A stretch of DNA of 64,000 bases from NCBI GenBank assembly GCA_949358305.1, contig OX442315.1, positions 29,478,427-29,542,426 on the forward strand, in the 5' to 3' direction. The position numbers and the translations under genes were made by a program. Positions 1-15,700 of the stretch are shown piece after piece. Source of the stretch: Strigamia acuminata. Its lineage: Eukaryota; Arthropoda; Chilopoda; Geophilomorpha; Linotaeniidae. Every line of letters begins with the position of its first letter. The first letter of the stretch is position 1. The notes under the pieces are model-generated. The model worked only from the letters and a program-made list of their open reading frames with translations, ran no database searches and was not told where the DNA came from.

Positions 1-576
1 TGTTTGTTTTTTTTTTGAAAACAACCACACAACAAAATATATATTTTTATAAATAATAATGTAAAAGAAAATAAAATATTGGTTTCGGAATTGTTGCATG
101 TTTATTGCTTAGCGACAAAATTGACCTTTAAGTTGTGTATACAAAACTGCAAATCAATAGGGGTATTCAGAAACTTTTTTCCCTTCCCAAGTCAAATCAA
201 AATATTATATTTTAGTTTTGCCACCATTACATTCACCCAGAGTGTTCAATAAACAAAAGAAATGACTGCCAAAGTATTGTTTACATATGGCTAATTCCAT
301 ACTTTGCACTTTAGATTGTTTTATCAATAATTTTTTTCATTAAAATCTGAAAACATAGAAAATGCAAAGTTTCAATTGTTAAAAATCCAAAATGCAATGA
401 AGCAAATCCAAAATGAATTGCAGAAAATCTAAAACGCATTGTTGAAAATACTTAAGTTTAAATATTGTGCGGATGCCAATTACATCTGAAACTGAGTAAA
501 TCGTCCATCTTTTGAAGTTATATCGAGAGAATCTTTAGTAAAGCAGTTTAAATATGTTGTTTAAAAATGCTGAGTA

Positions 577-760
577 CAGTCGAAACTCTTTATAACGAAT
601 CGCAAGAGACCGGAAAAATCGATTCGTTATAACGAGAATTCGTTACATCGAAATTTTTTAACATGGTGTTCTATGGCCAGCCAACCAAACCAGCCATTTT
701 TAGGTATTCGTTATATCGATAATTCGTTATATCGCGATTCGTTATAAAGAGTTTCGACTG
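577..760. mobile_element. pogo/Tigger-type MITE, copy 1 (184 bp)
   Basis: Terminal inverted repeats begin CAGTCGAAACTCTTTATAAC and the element is flanked by TA on both sides (575-576, 761-762). Inside are repeated TTCGTTATAT motifs and no coding sequence. A second copy of the same length lies at 32313-32496. TA target duplication and CAGT-type ends are typical of the Tc1/mariner-pogo group. Confidence 0.85.
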
Positions 761-3700
761 TATAAATGACATTATAAATGTGTCATACCTACTGTAAAAA
801 AATGGCTGCTGTGCTAGAACTTGACATCACATAACTCACTAGCTGTAGCATCCACACCTCAAAAGTTGTCGCAAAATTTAAAAACTAAAAATTTATATTC
901 TTTAAACCGGAAGTACAGCAATCATTTTCCAAAGCTCTATACAACATAGAGTTGTTGATGGTCTAAAGTGTTCATCAAACCAACGTCTAATGCAGTCAAA
1001 TATTTATATTACCTGCTGTTGACAGGATTTGTTCCTGCCATGAACATTGAATGAAAGGAGGCGCGCCATAAAAATAAAATTAAACAACAAATTAATTTTA
1101 AAAACTTTTAGCCAGAAATAGAACTTTTTAAAGTAACTACTACACTTTGATTAATAAAAACAAGTCCATCTAGCAATTCCACACGTGTTGGGCTCAGAGG
1201 GGCAGAGAAATCTCCTTGGGGGGTAATTGAATTGATACAAGATAAAGTAGGAGAGGAAACAATAGAAGTGCACGAAAATGACCATTTTAGAAAGAAGAGG
1301 AAAATAAAACACTGAAAAAAATATACAAATAAACTGTTTTTTAATAAAACTTTTTCAATGCCGTAATACTGCAGATTTAAATCCCAAAAAAAACTATGTT
1401 AAAAAACGCATTTTCATGTTATAGTATATTGAAATTTGTTTTCATTTTGGATTTTAATATCAAAATATGCACACTGCACAGACAATATGGAAAATTTTAT
1501 TACGGCTATGCAATGCATTAATGTGTTTTTCCCCTTCCCATTTTCTTTGCATGCAGGGACGAGAAGAGATAGAAGAGACATTAAACAAAACTCTTTAAAA
1601 TTAAAACAAAACATTTGTTTTCTTAGAACCCTTATTGAGCTTATGCCAAATGGAAATTTCTATCAATTGTAAATGCTTCGGAATTGATAAATTTTAAAAT
1701 CCTATAAAATAATTTTTTTCCTTCTCCCTCTCCTTTTCCGAAAAATAAAATTTAATAAATAACTAAAATCAAATATAAAAAAAAACTCATTCTATCGTAT
1801 GTAGGTATCGGTTTTATCATCAGATTAGAAAGCTCAGTAAAATTCATGTATAAATTACACAGAAGCACAGTTTTTACTGTGCCGCAACGTAGAACTACGT
1901 CCGGCAGAATGTGCGATTATTTTGAGGTTGTGGTAATTGTGGATGTGGTTTTGTTACTGTCTGTTTATTCTTTCCATTCTCACTTTTTTCAAATTTGTTT
2001 GGTTGAAGTGCAAAACAAGCGATTATTGTATCGCATTGCTTTGCACCGACAACAGACGGCTTTCGTATGCGATTGTTTAATTCAAATTTCCGTTCTATGA
2101 GTTGATTGCTGCAATCCCTCTGATTGCTTTCGCAATGTTTTGTTTTATGAACTGTGTGGCTGTGTGTGTGTTGTGTCGCATTGTATTGTGTAACTCTTGT
2201 TTGCAATAGACCATTGGAAAATTATGACATAATGCAGTTTGGCTCTGCCCACAATAAGAAAACTACAAATTAACAATGTTGTAATTTTATTTTGCAATTG
2301 TTTTTCTTATAGAGGAGGGGGGCAACCATTGTTACGATCATGAAATCCAAAAATGTCATTTTTAGTTGTAAATCTCACTTGCTTACAAGCAACAGTGTAT
2401 TGTTTCTTGTATCTGTACTTCTATTGTAACCTAAATTATGTTAAAAGTTTGAGAAAATATATATTTTGTTATTCGTGTCAAAGATGAAGACTGGATTTCA
2501 TCAGTCAATGTTTTTTGAGCGTTAAAAAATTGTTAAAGAAAGAGCTTGGGGAAAGTTTGAACAGAAATGAAGATGAATGAGAAGAAAAAAAGTAAAACAG
2601 TATCATTTGTCTGTGCTCAGTGATACTGACAAATTAGGTACCAGCAAAAGGTTATCTTGTATCAATTTGCTAGGGCTCATCACCATTTCTCAAAACGAGT
2701 GACATTTGCAACATGAAATTGCTATTTAGAATGTCAAATACACAATCAATTGTATTTGAATTTAACAATAAACAAAATAAACCCATCACTCGATACCACA
2801 AGCATTAAATGTCGACAATAAATTATTCCAATTTGAAATCTTGAATGAAAAATTGTATCAAAAAATATAATAATAATAAAATTTAAAATAAAATGAACAT
2901 TTACGAATATTTTGCGATGTTTCTTTTTCCTGCTTTCCTTTCTTCCAGAAAAATTTCTTCAAATTTAAAAAAAAAAAAAGTCAACACTAATTTGCAATTA
3001 AATTACTTTTGAGAATAGAGAAAACAAATTTTTTTTTTCAGGAACATTTCTTTACATTTGCAAATAAACAAAAATCTTTTCATTAAAAAAAAAAACAAAA
3101 AAAAAACAAAGAAGCAAGTTACAAATCATTTTCCCCCCAAAAGAGAATTCTTGGCACACTTCCAAAAAGGTGGTGCAAGTTATTAATTCGTTTTATCAGG
3201 TTCCCCTGGCGAGTGTATGATGAAGCTCAGTCAGAGAGAAAAATGATGCGGAAAAACAAAAGAGCGAACGTGACGAGATTACTCACTAAGAGAAAGCCGG
3301 AAGGAATTGAAAATGGCGCCAAAACAATGAATGAGCAAAAGTGAGATTGAATTTTTCCTCCCCGCACCTATTTGTTTTATTTAGTACCGTACATGCGTGT
3401 AAAATAAATTTTTCCGATATAGAAAAGTGTACTTCAAATGTATATAAATTCTACCTTACTCCCCCCTTCAATTTTTTCCACATTTCCGAACCATAACGCA
3501 AAAAAAAATTGGATTGCACGTATGGTAGATAGAAAGAAATAGACCATCACTTTTTCTCCTTTCTCTATCGCAAGAAATAAGATTTAGGTATTGTGTTTCA
3601 ATAATTTACTTAAGTCGAGTGGAAAGAAACAAAATCCAATCAAGTGTAAAGCTGTGGCTTATAAAGTTCGCTTTGTGCATTTGCCCAACCCACGATAACA

Positions 3701-4379
3701 TATTTGATTAATGACCTCCATTTCACTTTTTCACCGTCCTCCTTAGTACAAACAGACGTTAAGTAAAGAAGAAAATAAAACTCACAAACTCTTCAAATAT
3801 TTACCGATTTTTATTCCGCTTCAGAGGTCAAACGTTGGGAGTAACTCGATCTGTCAATTCATACAAATTCAAATTTTACCCTTGGAGTACCTTACTTCCA
3901 AAAATGATGGGGAAAAAAATTGGTAAAATGGAAAGAAGAAAAAAAATGATAAAAGTTGAAAAACATCATTAGCATAAAGTTTCAAGTCAAGTGAAGCTTT
4001 ATTCGTATCATATTTAATTCACCAGACCTTTAAAAACAAACATGCAATGTATAAATGTTTATATAATTTTGATGAATAAATCGTTTTCTAAGATGACAAT
4101 AAATTACTCTCAACTATTTCTTTTTTGTCTAATTTTAAATAAAACCAATAATTTCCACCCATCTCTTTTGTGTGAAGATTTGAATTGTGGTTTGTCCAAA
4201 TTTATCTTTTAATCCAGTCCAGTCACGATAAATCTGAATTAGGACCTTGTAACATGCTCATTATGTTCACTCAATTGGATGAATTACGAGGCAAAAGCTC
4301 CGCACAAAAGCCAACTTTACCGCAAAGCACAACAATAATCTACTTGGTGCGACGTCAACTTCCCAACGTGCAAAAACCG

Positions 4380-4418
<39 letters not shown>

Positions 4419-4421
4419 ATA
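4380..4421. repeat. (TAAA)n microsatellite
   Basis: About ten uninterrupted TAAA units. Confidence 0.95.
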
Positions 4422-5944
4422 CAGTAAAATTGAACAATAAAAAAGCGAGATCGAAATGTGAATTATTTGCACTTTCGTTTTTACCTGTCCCATTTCACCC
4501 TACTCGATTTATTGATAACAATTATTTTTTTTTTATCGAAAAAAAGGGAACGATATTTCAAAGCAGTGGGTTTTATTGTAAATGATTTCTTTAAAAATGG
4601 AGAAGAAAAAAATTCTCCCATTTTTCTCCTGATACTTATCTGGCAATGAAGAAGTGTTGCTTTGGAGCGCCATTACCCGTTTTTACTGGCCATAAATCCG
4701 CTCATGCACCCACATTTCTTTCACTGTTGATTAAAATTTTTCATTCCGTGTCAACATCATGGAATTTCAATCAAAGAGAATTTAATAAATTTATTTAAAT
4801 CTTCTAAAATCAAATTTAACAATTTAAAAATGAATAAATAAATAAATTATTACGGTGTATACTCATTTTTGCCTTTAATTAGCTTCTATTATTCAATCAG
4901 CTGCAAATAAATTTTTAATTCAAATTTTATTTTTAAAAAATGTCTTCTCAAACGCCATGTCGAGCAAACAGCCATTTTTCACACATATTTAATCTAAAAA
5001 CCTCATTTTTTAACCAATATTTATATTGGTTTATGATGCCTTTGATAAACGATCTCAGCTCGCTTTTGTTCTTTACAAACAAACTTAAACAAAATAATAT
5101 CAATGTAAATTTAAACATAAGACTCTTTACTTCAATACAAACATTTAATCTCCAATAGTCGAAACATCAAATGATTGAAAACGTCAACACCTCTATTTGA
5201 CCTACAGTTAGTTATTGAACCACGATCCTGCTCTGTGAACCTGAAGCAAACAAACATTTTGTTTCAAAGCACTAACGTAATGGAACAATCAATCCGATTC
5301 TTATTTGCAAATAAATATTATCAATACACAAAAATTAATCAAATTATAAAAAATTCCCTACCTTAAGTCATTTGTACAGAAAATTACCGAAATAAATAGT
5401 AGATGCATTCGAAAAGTCATGTTTTAATTATAGTAAAACATGTTTTGTTGTTTAAATGTCATTCGCATGCATTACAGACTGAATCGACCGCCATTTTTGA
5501 AGTTAGATGGAGAAAACCCGTTTAAAAAGCAGTTTATATATGTTGCTTAAAATTCTGTTTAGTCTAGATTACTTTATGACTGCGCCAAGTGGCCTAAACT
5601 GTGTTCCACGTAAGCACTCAACTGTAAACCAGGTCAAACAGACTTACGATATTAATACGTAAGCATTACCAAACAATTTTTTTATAAAACCTAAAAAATT
5701 AATTTCCACATTTCTATCCTCAACTTAAATTACAACAAAATCCGAACCTTTTTTTATCTCATTTTTCCACACTTACCCATACTTTTCACCCAAAACCCAG
5801 TAAATTCCCATCTAAATCCCTCCAGTGTCAACCATGTTGGAATTATATTCTATAGGCTTGATTTGATCCTCCCCCTCAATCATCTTCCAATTTTTTTAAT
5901 CAGAGAAAGGGATCAGCAAACGAAAATAAAAAAAATGAAACGAG

Positions 5945-5975
5945 AAAAAGAAGAAGAAGAAGAAGAAAAAGAAGA
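5945..5975. repeat. (GAA)n microsatellite
   Basis: Purine-only GAA run inside a longer A/G-rich tract (about 5930-6010). Confidence 0.85.
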
Positions 5976-8900
5976 AAAAATGAGAAAAAGAAAAAAAAAT
6001 GAAGAAAACTTGGCCAACATTTATTTTGTGCCCCATGTTTGATTGACAGCTACTCAGTACCAATCTAGAAAATGCACTTAAAACGTTTCAGGCTCATTGA
6101 AAACATTGTTACACACAACATGTAACGGCATTTCGCAAAAAAAATCGTTCGGAAGCAGAGTATTCACTACATGTTTACAGTTGATTCACCCAACCCATAA
6201 ATAAAGTGAAAGGTCAAATAAAAAATATATCCCAACAAACAACCCCCACATGGTTCAAAAATAATAATATTGGAAAATCGTGTCATAATTTGTGCAAAAT
6301 CTATTTTCATTTGCATACCAGCAGCATTCAATAAAATGTATTACAAAATGCATTTCAAAATACATTGCAATAAAATTTCCACGTATTTTTGAACCACCTC
6401 TCATTTCCCATCAAAAGTTTAGAATAAAAATAGCACACCGGCATCTCATTTTAAAATTCAAAACACTGCAATTTCGAACAACACTTCATTATCGTCAACC
6501 TTTCTCAGTTTAACCCAATTTCCTCCCCAATTTTCCGCCAATTTCAAGCTACAGACAAACATTTTTGCCATAAACACATCACTATGGCGACCAAATGAAG
6601 TCCCCTCATGACAACAAGTAAAGTAAATCATCAACGTGTGCGCTCGGAGGTGCGCAATCACATCCGAGTGTTTGTCGACCTCTCTAGTTATAATCTCATT
6701 ACGACACTAATAGATTGATGGATACTTCATGTTTGCAAATTTATCTCATCATATTGCAAACTCATCAACTATTCCGTCACTACCGTCACCCGCATAATTG
6801 AGAATGCAATTCCAAGTGATCGAACCCATCGTATTCTTGGCTAACTTTGTGATGGGTGTTTTTCAAACAAATCTTTGTATTGTGTTCGTGATGTGCATTC
6901 CTGCACCCACCCCATACTCAACTACCCGGATATTTGAGGGCACCTCCGCTGTTTTGTAGCCCTTTTTATTATGTCTCGAAAGAGGAAGTTACTTTGGCCG
7001 CGGAATTGGATTTGAGGCAAAACTCAAGAAGTTAATAGGAAAAAGGCACACGAGGAGGTCGAAATAGAACACTATAGGAAACCATTTTTCTCCCTTCCTC
7101 TCTTTATACGCGGATTAGACGTTTGGGACGCGTGATGTCCACAACTCCAATTAGTTAGTCTCGTAGATCTTTTTAAAACCCAACTAAAGTAAATTTGTTT
7201 TTCTATTAAAAGCACCGGATTCGAGCCATTCAACTGGCAATTTAGCATTAAAATGGGTTATTTCCATTAGTTCATTTCAGGCGTGGAGCTTAAAAATTGG
7301 TGATTCAGGAAAAACATCACGTGACTATAATGTTTTATCCAAGTACGCACTCAGGCATTAAATTTAAATTAAATTAAATCTTCACTATTTCAAGATCATC
7401 TGTCGTAAGCAGAAAAAAAAATCTTTTCAAAGATGAACAAGAAAGACATTTTGCACTTATAAAAATTCAAAACGAATAATCAAAACCGACCATTGAAATT
7501 TGAGAATGCGAACCATTGATTGCAATCCTCACATTCCTGGGGCCGGAAATGACCGTTGAATGAAAATGATGGGTTTTAATTATTAATTTACGATGAAATT
7601 TTCCACTTTATGTTTGGTTTTATTCAAGCACCATGTTAATGATCAACTTTAATTGTTAAATAACGAGTAATGCACCCATTGTTATAGTTATACTCGACGT
7701 TGCTGGCGTCGCTGACAGCAGAAGTTAGCCAAGGCCGCGCCACCGTAGAGATAAACGGGGCAGCACCCCGGCCTCGCCGTATTGCATTAAAAAATGCAGG
7801 TTATCGTTTAATAACATCATCTTTCCAATTGAAAATGTAGTTTTTCATTAAATTAAAAAAAGATTTTTTTTAAGTTTTTAAAATTAATTAAAAATCAAAA
7901 ACGATCCTTTTCCAACATGAAAATTGCGTTTTTCTCTCCAAAAAATGCAGTTTTCCTTTAAAAAAATTGAGTTTTCCTTGAAAAAATGCAGTTTTTTTGG
8001 TAGAAATGCATTCTACACTTTTTAAAGTACAGTTTTTATTACAAAAAAAATTCATTTTGCATTTTACTAGAATTTTTTCGGCTTCAGAGAATCGCTTCAA
8101 CTTTCGCTAAAGCTAAATAAGCATTAATTCCGATAACCTATCCACAATACTCCACACTTTTTAAACAAAGCTTGGCAATTATACCTAAAAAGCGAGCAAC
8201 AATTTTATTTATTATTACAGCCAACGAATGCTCCACAAAAAAGGAAAAAACTCGAACGAGAACAACAATAGCTGCAATGAGATTCCTATCTTTACAACCA
8301 TTTAAAAAAATATTTTCTTCCAATTTTTCTATCACACATCTTCTCTCCCTTTAAGTTTTCTTTTCCACTTTTTTGCACGTGACAATTTTCAAGATTCCAT
8401 CCTTTCCACACTTCCCCATCATTTTCCTCGTCATCAATTTCTTATTTATTTTTCTTCTTCCTCTTCTTCATCAGATTCCTCACATCAGACTTGGATTCGA
8501 GCCAGACACACCTTGGATTTCATCATAATAAAATTTCATGACGAGAGGAACGCGTGGTAATTGGCGGGAAAAACGAACACATCCCTTCCACCCTTCTGTC
8601 CTCGTATGTGTTGTGTGTGTCCATCCCCTTCCCCACCCACGGGACGCCATATGGACTCAATTTCCCCTAGTGATTTCAACACGTCGATCAATACGCAGCA
8701 CAAAATGGGATACAAACTCAAAAATAGACCGTCATCTCCCTCGTACGACTAAAATCGAGTCAAGTTAGAGCAAATTAAATGAACCAAACAAAGATGAAAA
8801 ACTCGCTACGTGCAAGGAAAAAGAAGGGAAAAAATGATCGCCTTAGAAAATAAAGTTACAGCCCCCTTCGCTCTCCCCTTTAGTACACTTTCACATCACA

Positions 8901-9723
8901 AAGGATCAGTTTCTCAAAATATGCATTTAGAAAAATAAACAAATAAAACAATTGCATTCTTTTTTTTCGTACCAAATAATTCGTTTTTCAATTCAAAATG
9001 TTTTGCGACTCGTAAAACAAAAGCCTAATTTAAACTTGTTTACCAATCTTCACTCAAAGCCGCCCGCGACTAGATAAAAAAATAAATTTTATAAACGGGT
9101 TACAGTTTCCTTAACAATAAATAAAAATATTCCATTATGCGAAGGGAAAAATGAAAAAAAAAACCTTGGTTGTTTGTTGCAATTTTGTTCATTTCCTAAA
9201 CTACTGATTTCAAATTAAAAATGTTTATTCCTCAAATGGAGATAAAAAAGAAAACAAATCTTCGTTATAAAGTTGCATTATTGTATAAGAAAATAACATT
9301 GCATCACTTAAAGAAGAAAAGATAGCATTGTCTTCAGTTCATTGATGAGAGAGAAGGCCAGAAGTTAAATAAGAAATATTATCCAGTTTCTCTTTAAAGG
9401 GATAGTACCGTCTAAATAACACCAAATTTCAAAGTTTTTAAATAAATAAATAAAAAAACCTAAAACCGCACAGCGCAAAATAAAATTTTCTTTTATTATT
9501 AATTTAAAGAGTTTGCGTTTTTCCAAAACAAATAAATTTGATCAATTTGTTCCATCACTACGCTTCGTTTGTCATTTTACTCAAATTGAAGAAAAAAACA
9601 TTAACGTTTCTGTATAGCTTGTTTGTTTCACACGATACATCTAACCGCTGCTTTTGTTTAGTGTCTGCACATTACTCCGTTCACTCAAAACTGCCATTTT
9701 TCAAACCAAAAAGTAAAAAAAAA

Positions 9724-9752
9724 TATATATATATAAATAAATAAATAAATAA
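9724..9752. repeat. (TA)n/(TAAA)n microsatellite
   Basis: Short TA run followed by TAAA units. Confidence 0.85.
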
Positions 9753-12700
9753 AACACCATTACTTGTTTTTGGTGTTTATTTTTCTTTCTACAGTTTTGC
9801 AGTTTCCAAAAAATAACCAATCACAAACGACGAATACAAATATTTATTTTTGTAGTACATAAAATATTAAAATCTATTAAACTTAATATTTAATATTTTT
9901 ATTTACTTTCCTACAAAAGTGCAAATATTCTCACTTCATTATCTTCACGCCCACCAGAGCAATCAGACTATAACTGTTTCTTACATTTCAAACACGTTTC
10001 AAATGTTTGTTTTAAAAAGCGTCACCTTATCTTTTTAATTCATAAATTGTATAAAACAACCTCAAAAAACTATTTCCACTCAATGGTTTTCACGCGATTA
10101 TCTAACTTCAAATACGCACTTCTAGTTTTGTTAAGTACATAAGTCAACCCAACCCCAGTGCTGAGTTGTTACATCGTTGCCCCGTTGTTGTTAATCCCTA
10201 AGTAAAGGTTATGTTTTGAATTTACCACATATTCTATGTCTGTTTATTATCCTCTGCGAACATCCAGCCGTTCCAAGCGCAGCGACCTTTCAACACTGGA
10301 TTACCTTTTTTTGCGTACACAAACCAGAAAGTACCTAAACCTTAAATAATCTTGCACAAACCAGAGAAAAAAGGCGGAAAGTACTCCAACCATACGTCAA
10401 AATAAACCAATCTTGACCCGGGTCACACTGCACAACTGTAAGCACTCGAGCACGCGCGGTTAATTTCATCATTCAAAACTTTCGTTTACATCTCAAGTCT
10501 GCAGTTTAAGTGAATTCCCAAAGCAGCTAGTGTTTCTTATCTATCCCAACTTTGGAATTCCACTGTTTATTTACTTCTGATTTCGGCCATTACTGTAAAT
10601 AAAAACCAAAGCATTGCATTTCAAAACAAACTGCCATAAGCATAACCACAACGGTTCCTCTACTAATCCCAAGATAAGCAGCGCGAAACCAACCGTCCCT
10701 TTTTAGCTTGATAAATTAACTTATTTACATTTTATATCGCATTTAGATAAGCCTACAGTATCTAAATTGATGATTTCTCATTGTGGCACCAGCAGGACTT
10801 TTCTCAGGCAATGCGTTGTTTACACAAACAGGTATTAGTTCAACCTGTACACAAACCTTTCCATCATTAACACTTAATCTTAATAGTTAATACACGATCT
10901 TATCCGCGCATAACATTTGCATATTGTCCTCTAGCTTCCCTCCATCACGTTTAGTTGGCCACGATCCAGCGTCAAATTACTTGGCTTCCTTTTGGCAATC
11001 AAACTGCTTGATGGGTTCCATCAAGAGCAAAATATAGCGGAAATTTGCTTAAGTCCTCGGAATCGAAAATTCAGACAGCGTGTCTATTCCTTCAATGGAG
11101 ACAAATACTCTTTCCCCTTCTCTCCCTCATTCTTTTCATTCGATTTGCTTCCTCTCTTCTCCTCTCCCCCTCTGCATTTCCAATTCATGGTCAAATTACA
11201 AATTATATTGCCCGATTTGTGCGTGTTGTGCAACATCTGCTACATGCATGAAAAAGTATCAAACAGTATCGAAAACGTTGCCGCAAAATCAACAATAACG
11301 ATATAACTCTTGGGAGTACACTTACAAACTTTTCTACGCCGTGTTAACAGATTTAACACGAGAATCTTGTGTAAAATCCCGTGTTAGCCGTCATCAAACG
11401 ATCAAAATAGCACAACCTTCGGAGGATCGTCCTAAGGCTCATGCCACTAGTTTCATCGTGTTCATCATTTCTAGACACGAGAATGCCGTGTTAACACTTG
11501 TGCCATCTTTTTACATAAGCAATATTAAAGAATGTCATCTCATATTAACAACTTCTCATGTTGAGTTAATTCTCTTCTGAATTCACCTGCAATGTTTCAC
11601 ACCCCTCACGGTCATTTACTGTACCGCCAACCAATCAGTGAACTCCGCCTAAATGTTAGCCCATATTTATCTAGTTTAAAAACGTTCAAACCAGATAATG
11701 CAAAGCCAGTTGCATAAACTAGATCACTGCCGACGTTAACCCAGAACACGTCTCACAATTCCCTCCGCAGGGTCAGTATAGATTGTCTATTGGCACATAC
11801 TAGCCCGGATATGTGCTTTTTAAATTCACGACGCGAACACATTAGCCTAATCATTTTGTAGGCAATATCATCGCAACTGGCCTAGGCCAGCCTAAGCAAG
11901 AGCAAGGTAATACTAAGAAATCTTAGTTGAAACACTGCAATTCGCACACCCATAAATAAAAATTTTAAAAATGGACTCCATCCCTAGATATCCATCACGT
12001 AGCCTCTTCTTCAACCAGATTTAAATCCCTCGCAAACTTTGACACATCTAAAGCTCGCAAAAATCTATGACCTCCAACTTCCTCCATCTTGAACCTTTCT
12101 TTCAGCAACATGGCTGTTCAATAAATCACAGGGACGAGGGGAGTAAGAAGGGGAGTCGATCAAACTTTTTCCACATCTCCCCCTAGTGCTCACTCAGTGC
12201 ATATGGATATCTTCTCGACCCAGTGTGAGTCATGTGACATTTTTGCTTTTATTTAATAGAATGGGGTAGTGAGCAAAGCAAGAGAACAAAGAACACACTC
12301 AATTCATCCATAACTCAAAATTAATCCCCTGCAACTCCCATCTTAGGAAGCAAATTCAATTTGGTTGCACTCGCTTTTGTTTTCATACACACATGCCTAA
12401 CAAATCTGCACACTTCCTGCGAGACAAAAACGGTTGCTGGCTTTATTACTAACAACCTTGGTTCACAGCGTCATATCATTATTACATTTAATTACGTGGT
12501 GCTGATGGCCCCCTCCTCTTGCTGGTTTCTTCCCGCCATGTTTCTTAATTGCTCCATTCCATTTACAATATTACTCGGCTGGCTATAGGAGCCCACTTCC
12601 GGCTGTTCATTCACCTCTTAAGTACATTGCAGGAGGAAGAAATCCTAATTACTAAAATTTTTCCAACTCCGGAAATTGGATTTCCACTCAAAATTAAATC

Positions 12701-15700
12701 TTTTTATTCAAATTCCTCATCAATTCAATCCCGATTTCACAACTGTTTATTCCTCGTTTTTTATCAGAAATAAAAAATGTCGATAACGCCTCAAAAAGGT
12801 AACATTGCATGTTTTTGGTTAATGAGGTTTTTGACTTTCTCTTTCGCCATGTGTCTCTCTATAGCATAGATCAGTGAAGCGGCTTGCAATTCATCTGACA
12901 GCCGCCCACGCACTATTGCCTACGTCAAACTCCAATGGTGCGTGCAGTGCGAACGACACTCGAAACGCCCAATGTTAAAGGAAAAACTCAAGACGAAAAA
13001 GAGTGCGCAAAAAAATATTTGCCATGTTTCATTTCTAGATGTCATTAAGCAAACAGACTCAAAAAAATACATCCAAAAATAAAAATTAATAATAATTTCG
13101 ATTTTTGAAAATAAAAAATAAAAAATAAAAAATACTGGAGTACAAATTCAAGTTTTGATTAACTCACGCTCATGTAGGCGAATATAAAAAACATTCACAC
13201 TCTTGACCGATGACCTTTAGTCCGCTCATTTCTTTCCCTGTCAAGATTATTTATGTTAAAGGGCAAAATGGTGTAAAGTAGTGAATTAAGATTTAATTTT
13301 TAATGGGTTCTTCTAAGGGAGTAAAAAATTAGGTTAAATTTCAGCATCGTATCCACGAGAATCTGGATTATCTCATTACTCATTTCAAATGACAAGACAA
13401 TTTAAGCTTTCCATTTCACAGTGGAAAAAGCTTTCAAATTCCTTTTATGAAATTCCTTTGAAGCTTACACAAACAATTTCATACGAGTGAAAAAAATTAC
13501 TCTTTATTCATATTTCTTTGTAAACAAACTGAAGCAGCTGCTCTATCCACCAAATGATAACAAAATCAAGATAAAGTATCTTGATTCCTAGCATAAACAT
13601 TCCTCTTTGTGAATTCTCAGACGACATTTTTAACCGACACAAAATGATTTCCTTTTGATTTCCCTAAACTTCGATCGACATCGGTTCGAATCGGTTTCAA
13701 ATCATTCGGTTCAATTCGTTGAGTCGTCCAATCAAACTGATTAAATATCAGCAAAACGTAGACCCAAAACCAAAAAAAAAAATAACATTGTACAATAAAC
13801 TAGTCAAGCCATAAATAACATCATTTATTTGTCGACATTATACGATAATTAACAGTAACATCTGTTAAATCGTGGTACACCGCCATTTTTCACACCCTTC
13901 AAAGCGCGTCCGAAGCAAATTGGCGATCACCTTTTGTGTGGTAATACAGCATATCGTTTTACAACTTCTCGTATTAAATTCCCAAAGAAATCTCCCACGT
14001 TGTGCAAAATTAATACCACTCACCATCACATCGAAAACTCGCCGTCACGTAAAATTTTTTAATCTAATCTCCATTACATATTCATTTTTATCACTTTTGC
14101 AATTGCCACATCTTCATTAACTAATCAATTTATCCATTAAGCCCGATGACGGATACACAGAACCTATGATGATGGACCATAAGCTAAAAACGGCTCCTTG
14201 TTGGAATAAATAATAAATTACTCCTCGTATCATTCTTGGTATTCTCATCCTACGCCTGAGCACTCATCCGCTTATAAATACTTAATAGACAAGCAGCAAA
14301 CACATCCCATGCGCACATTCCTCCCCCCCTGCAAAAAAAATGCATAGATTTTGCACCATTTCATTTGCATGCGATTTCCAATTCCAGGCGGATTCCATTT
14401 CTTATCCCTGTTCAATAATTCTCCCTAAAAATCACGAAAGGGAATAAAAAGCATCCATTTAAGAAAAAATCCTATCAAGCGGAAACAAAATGGTCCAGAT
14501 CAACTATTACACGGGTTTAACCCGAAATAAAAAACACTTTATTGCCACTTAAAAGTTAAACACGCAATCAAACTTTAAAGAGCAAAATGAAATGGAAGAT
14601 TAAATTAAATTAATAATAATAAGAAGTAGGAAATTCCGCCAAGCAAAATCGATGCAAATAAAAGAAAGAACAAAATTGGTCGTGGGTGGAAAGTAAACGT
14701 GGCGATGCCCCAGCTCGAGTTTGTTGAAGAAATTCGAGTGGCGAAGCAAAGGACCTGCGGAAAAGAGCGAAGTTTTACAAATGTCAACCCACAGATGTTT
14801 ATCTCGGTTGGAATGCACAGTGAAAACACGTAGCAAAATACACAACTCGCCATTCCCACTCAATAATTCGTTGACAGACGCAAATGATTCGCACGTCTAT
14901 TTATCCATAATTTAATCTGATAAACAATCGGCTCGTTTCTGCAACAAAAGCTATTATTGATCATTTGCATTGAAAATGGCAGACTTCATTAGATTACAAT
15001 GCTAATCGCCTCTTTTATTAATCTTCTTTCTCTCCTTTGTTGTCATCAAAAAAACGTTAATTAAAAAGAGGCAAACTAACGATCAATAAATTATTCATTT
15101 TTATTTATCACCTCGCATTAGCATCAACCCCTTTCTTTACTAAAAGGTATTAGCATCAATTACTGCACAACACAACGCCACGCGGGTACTCCAAACGTCT
15201 GATTTTTCCACTGACCGTAACACTGACAGTGTATTAATGCTGCAACATGTTCGATCGCAACTCAAGTGCAGAAAAATTTAGCTCAAAAAGTGAACATTTT
15301 ACACACAATCTGACAGCCCGATACAAAATGTCAAAATTCTTCCGGTAGCAAATCTGAAAAAGTGACACATGATACGACCGAGTTTTAACTTTTAATTCTA
15401 TCACTACGTTTCCCGGACAGGAAATGTTACGCAAGTGAAATCGGTTACCTCAAACTTTTCCAAGAACCCCCAAAAATAAAAATAAAAACCAAACCCGATG
15501 ATGCTCTCGAGAATGTATTTTTTTTTCTGGCTACTTCTTGCATGTAAACATGACGATGTTTAAAAAAATTCTTTCCGAAAAATTTCTGTCGCGTCATGAC
15601 TGACCAATTTCGTGCAAAACTGACAGTAATATTATATAAATGATAAATAAAATAGCAAATAAAAAAAAATTGCTGAGAAGATTTGCCCCGACGCAACATG

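Noticed and set aside
1556-1600. Possible terminal exon after a strong pyrimidine tract and GCATGCAG, reading GREEIEETLNKTL then stop
   Set aside because: Only 13 codons, no homology, and it is on the strand opposite the putative intron's gene.
13680-13730. GGTTCGAATCGG resembling a tRNA B box
   Set aside because: No A box or cloverleaf can be built around it; it is part of a local TCGGTT repeat.
14600-14863. Minus-strand ORFs of 84 and 87 codons
   Set aside because: Two overlapping frames are open equally, neither has a known motif, and no consistent acceptor-donor pair was found.
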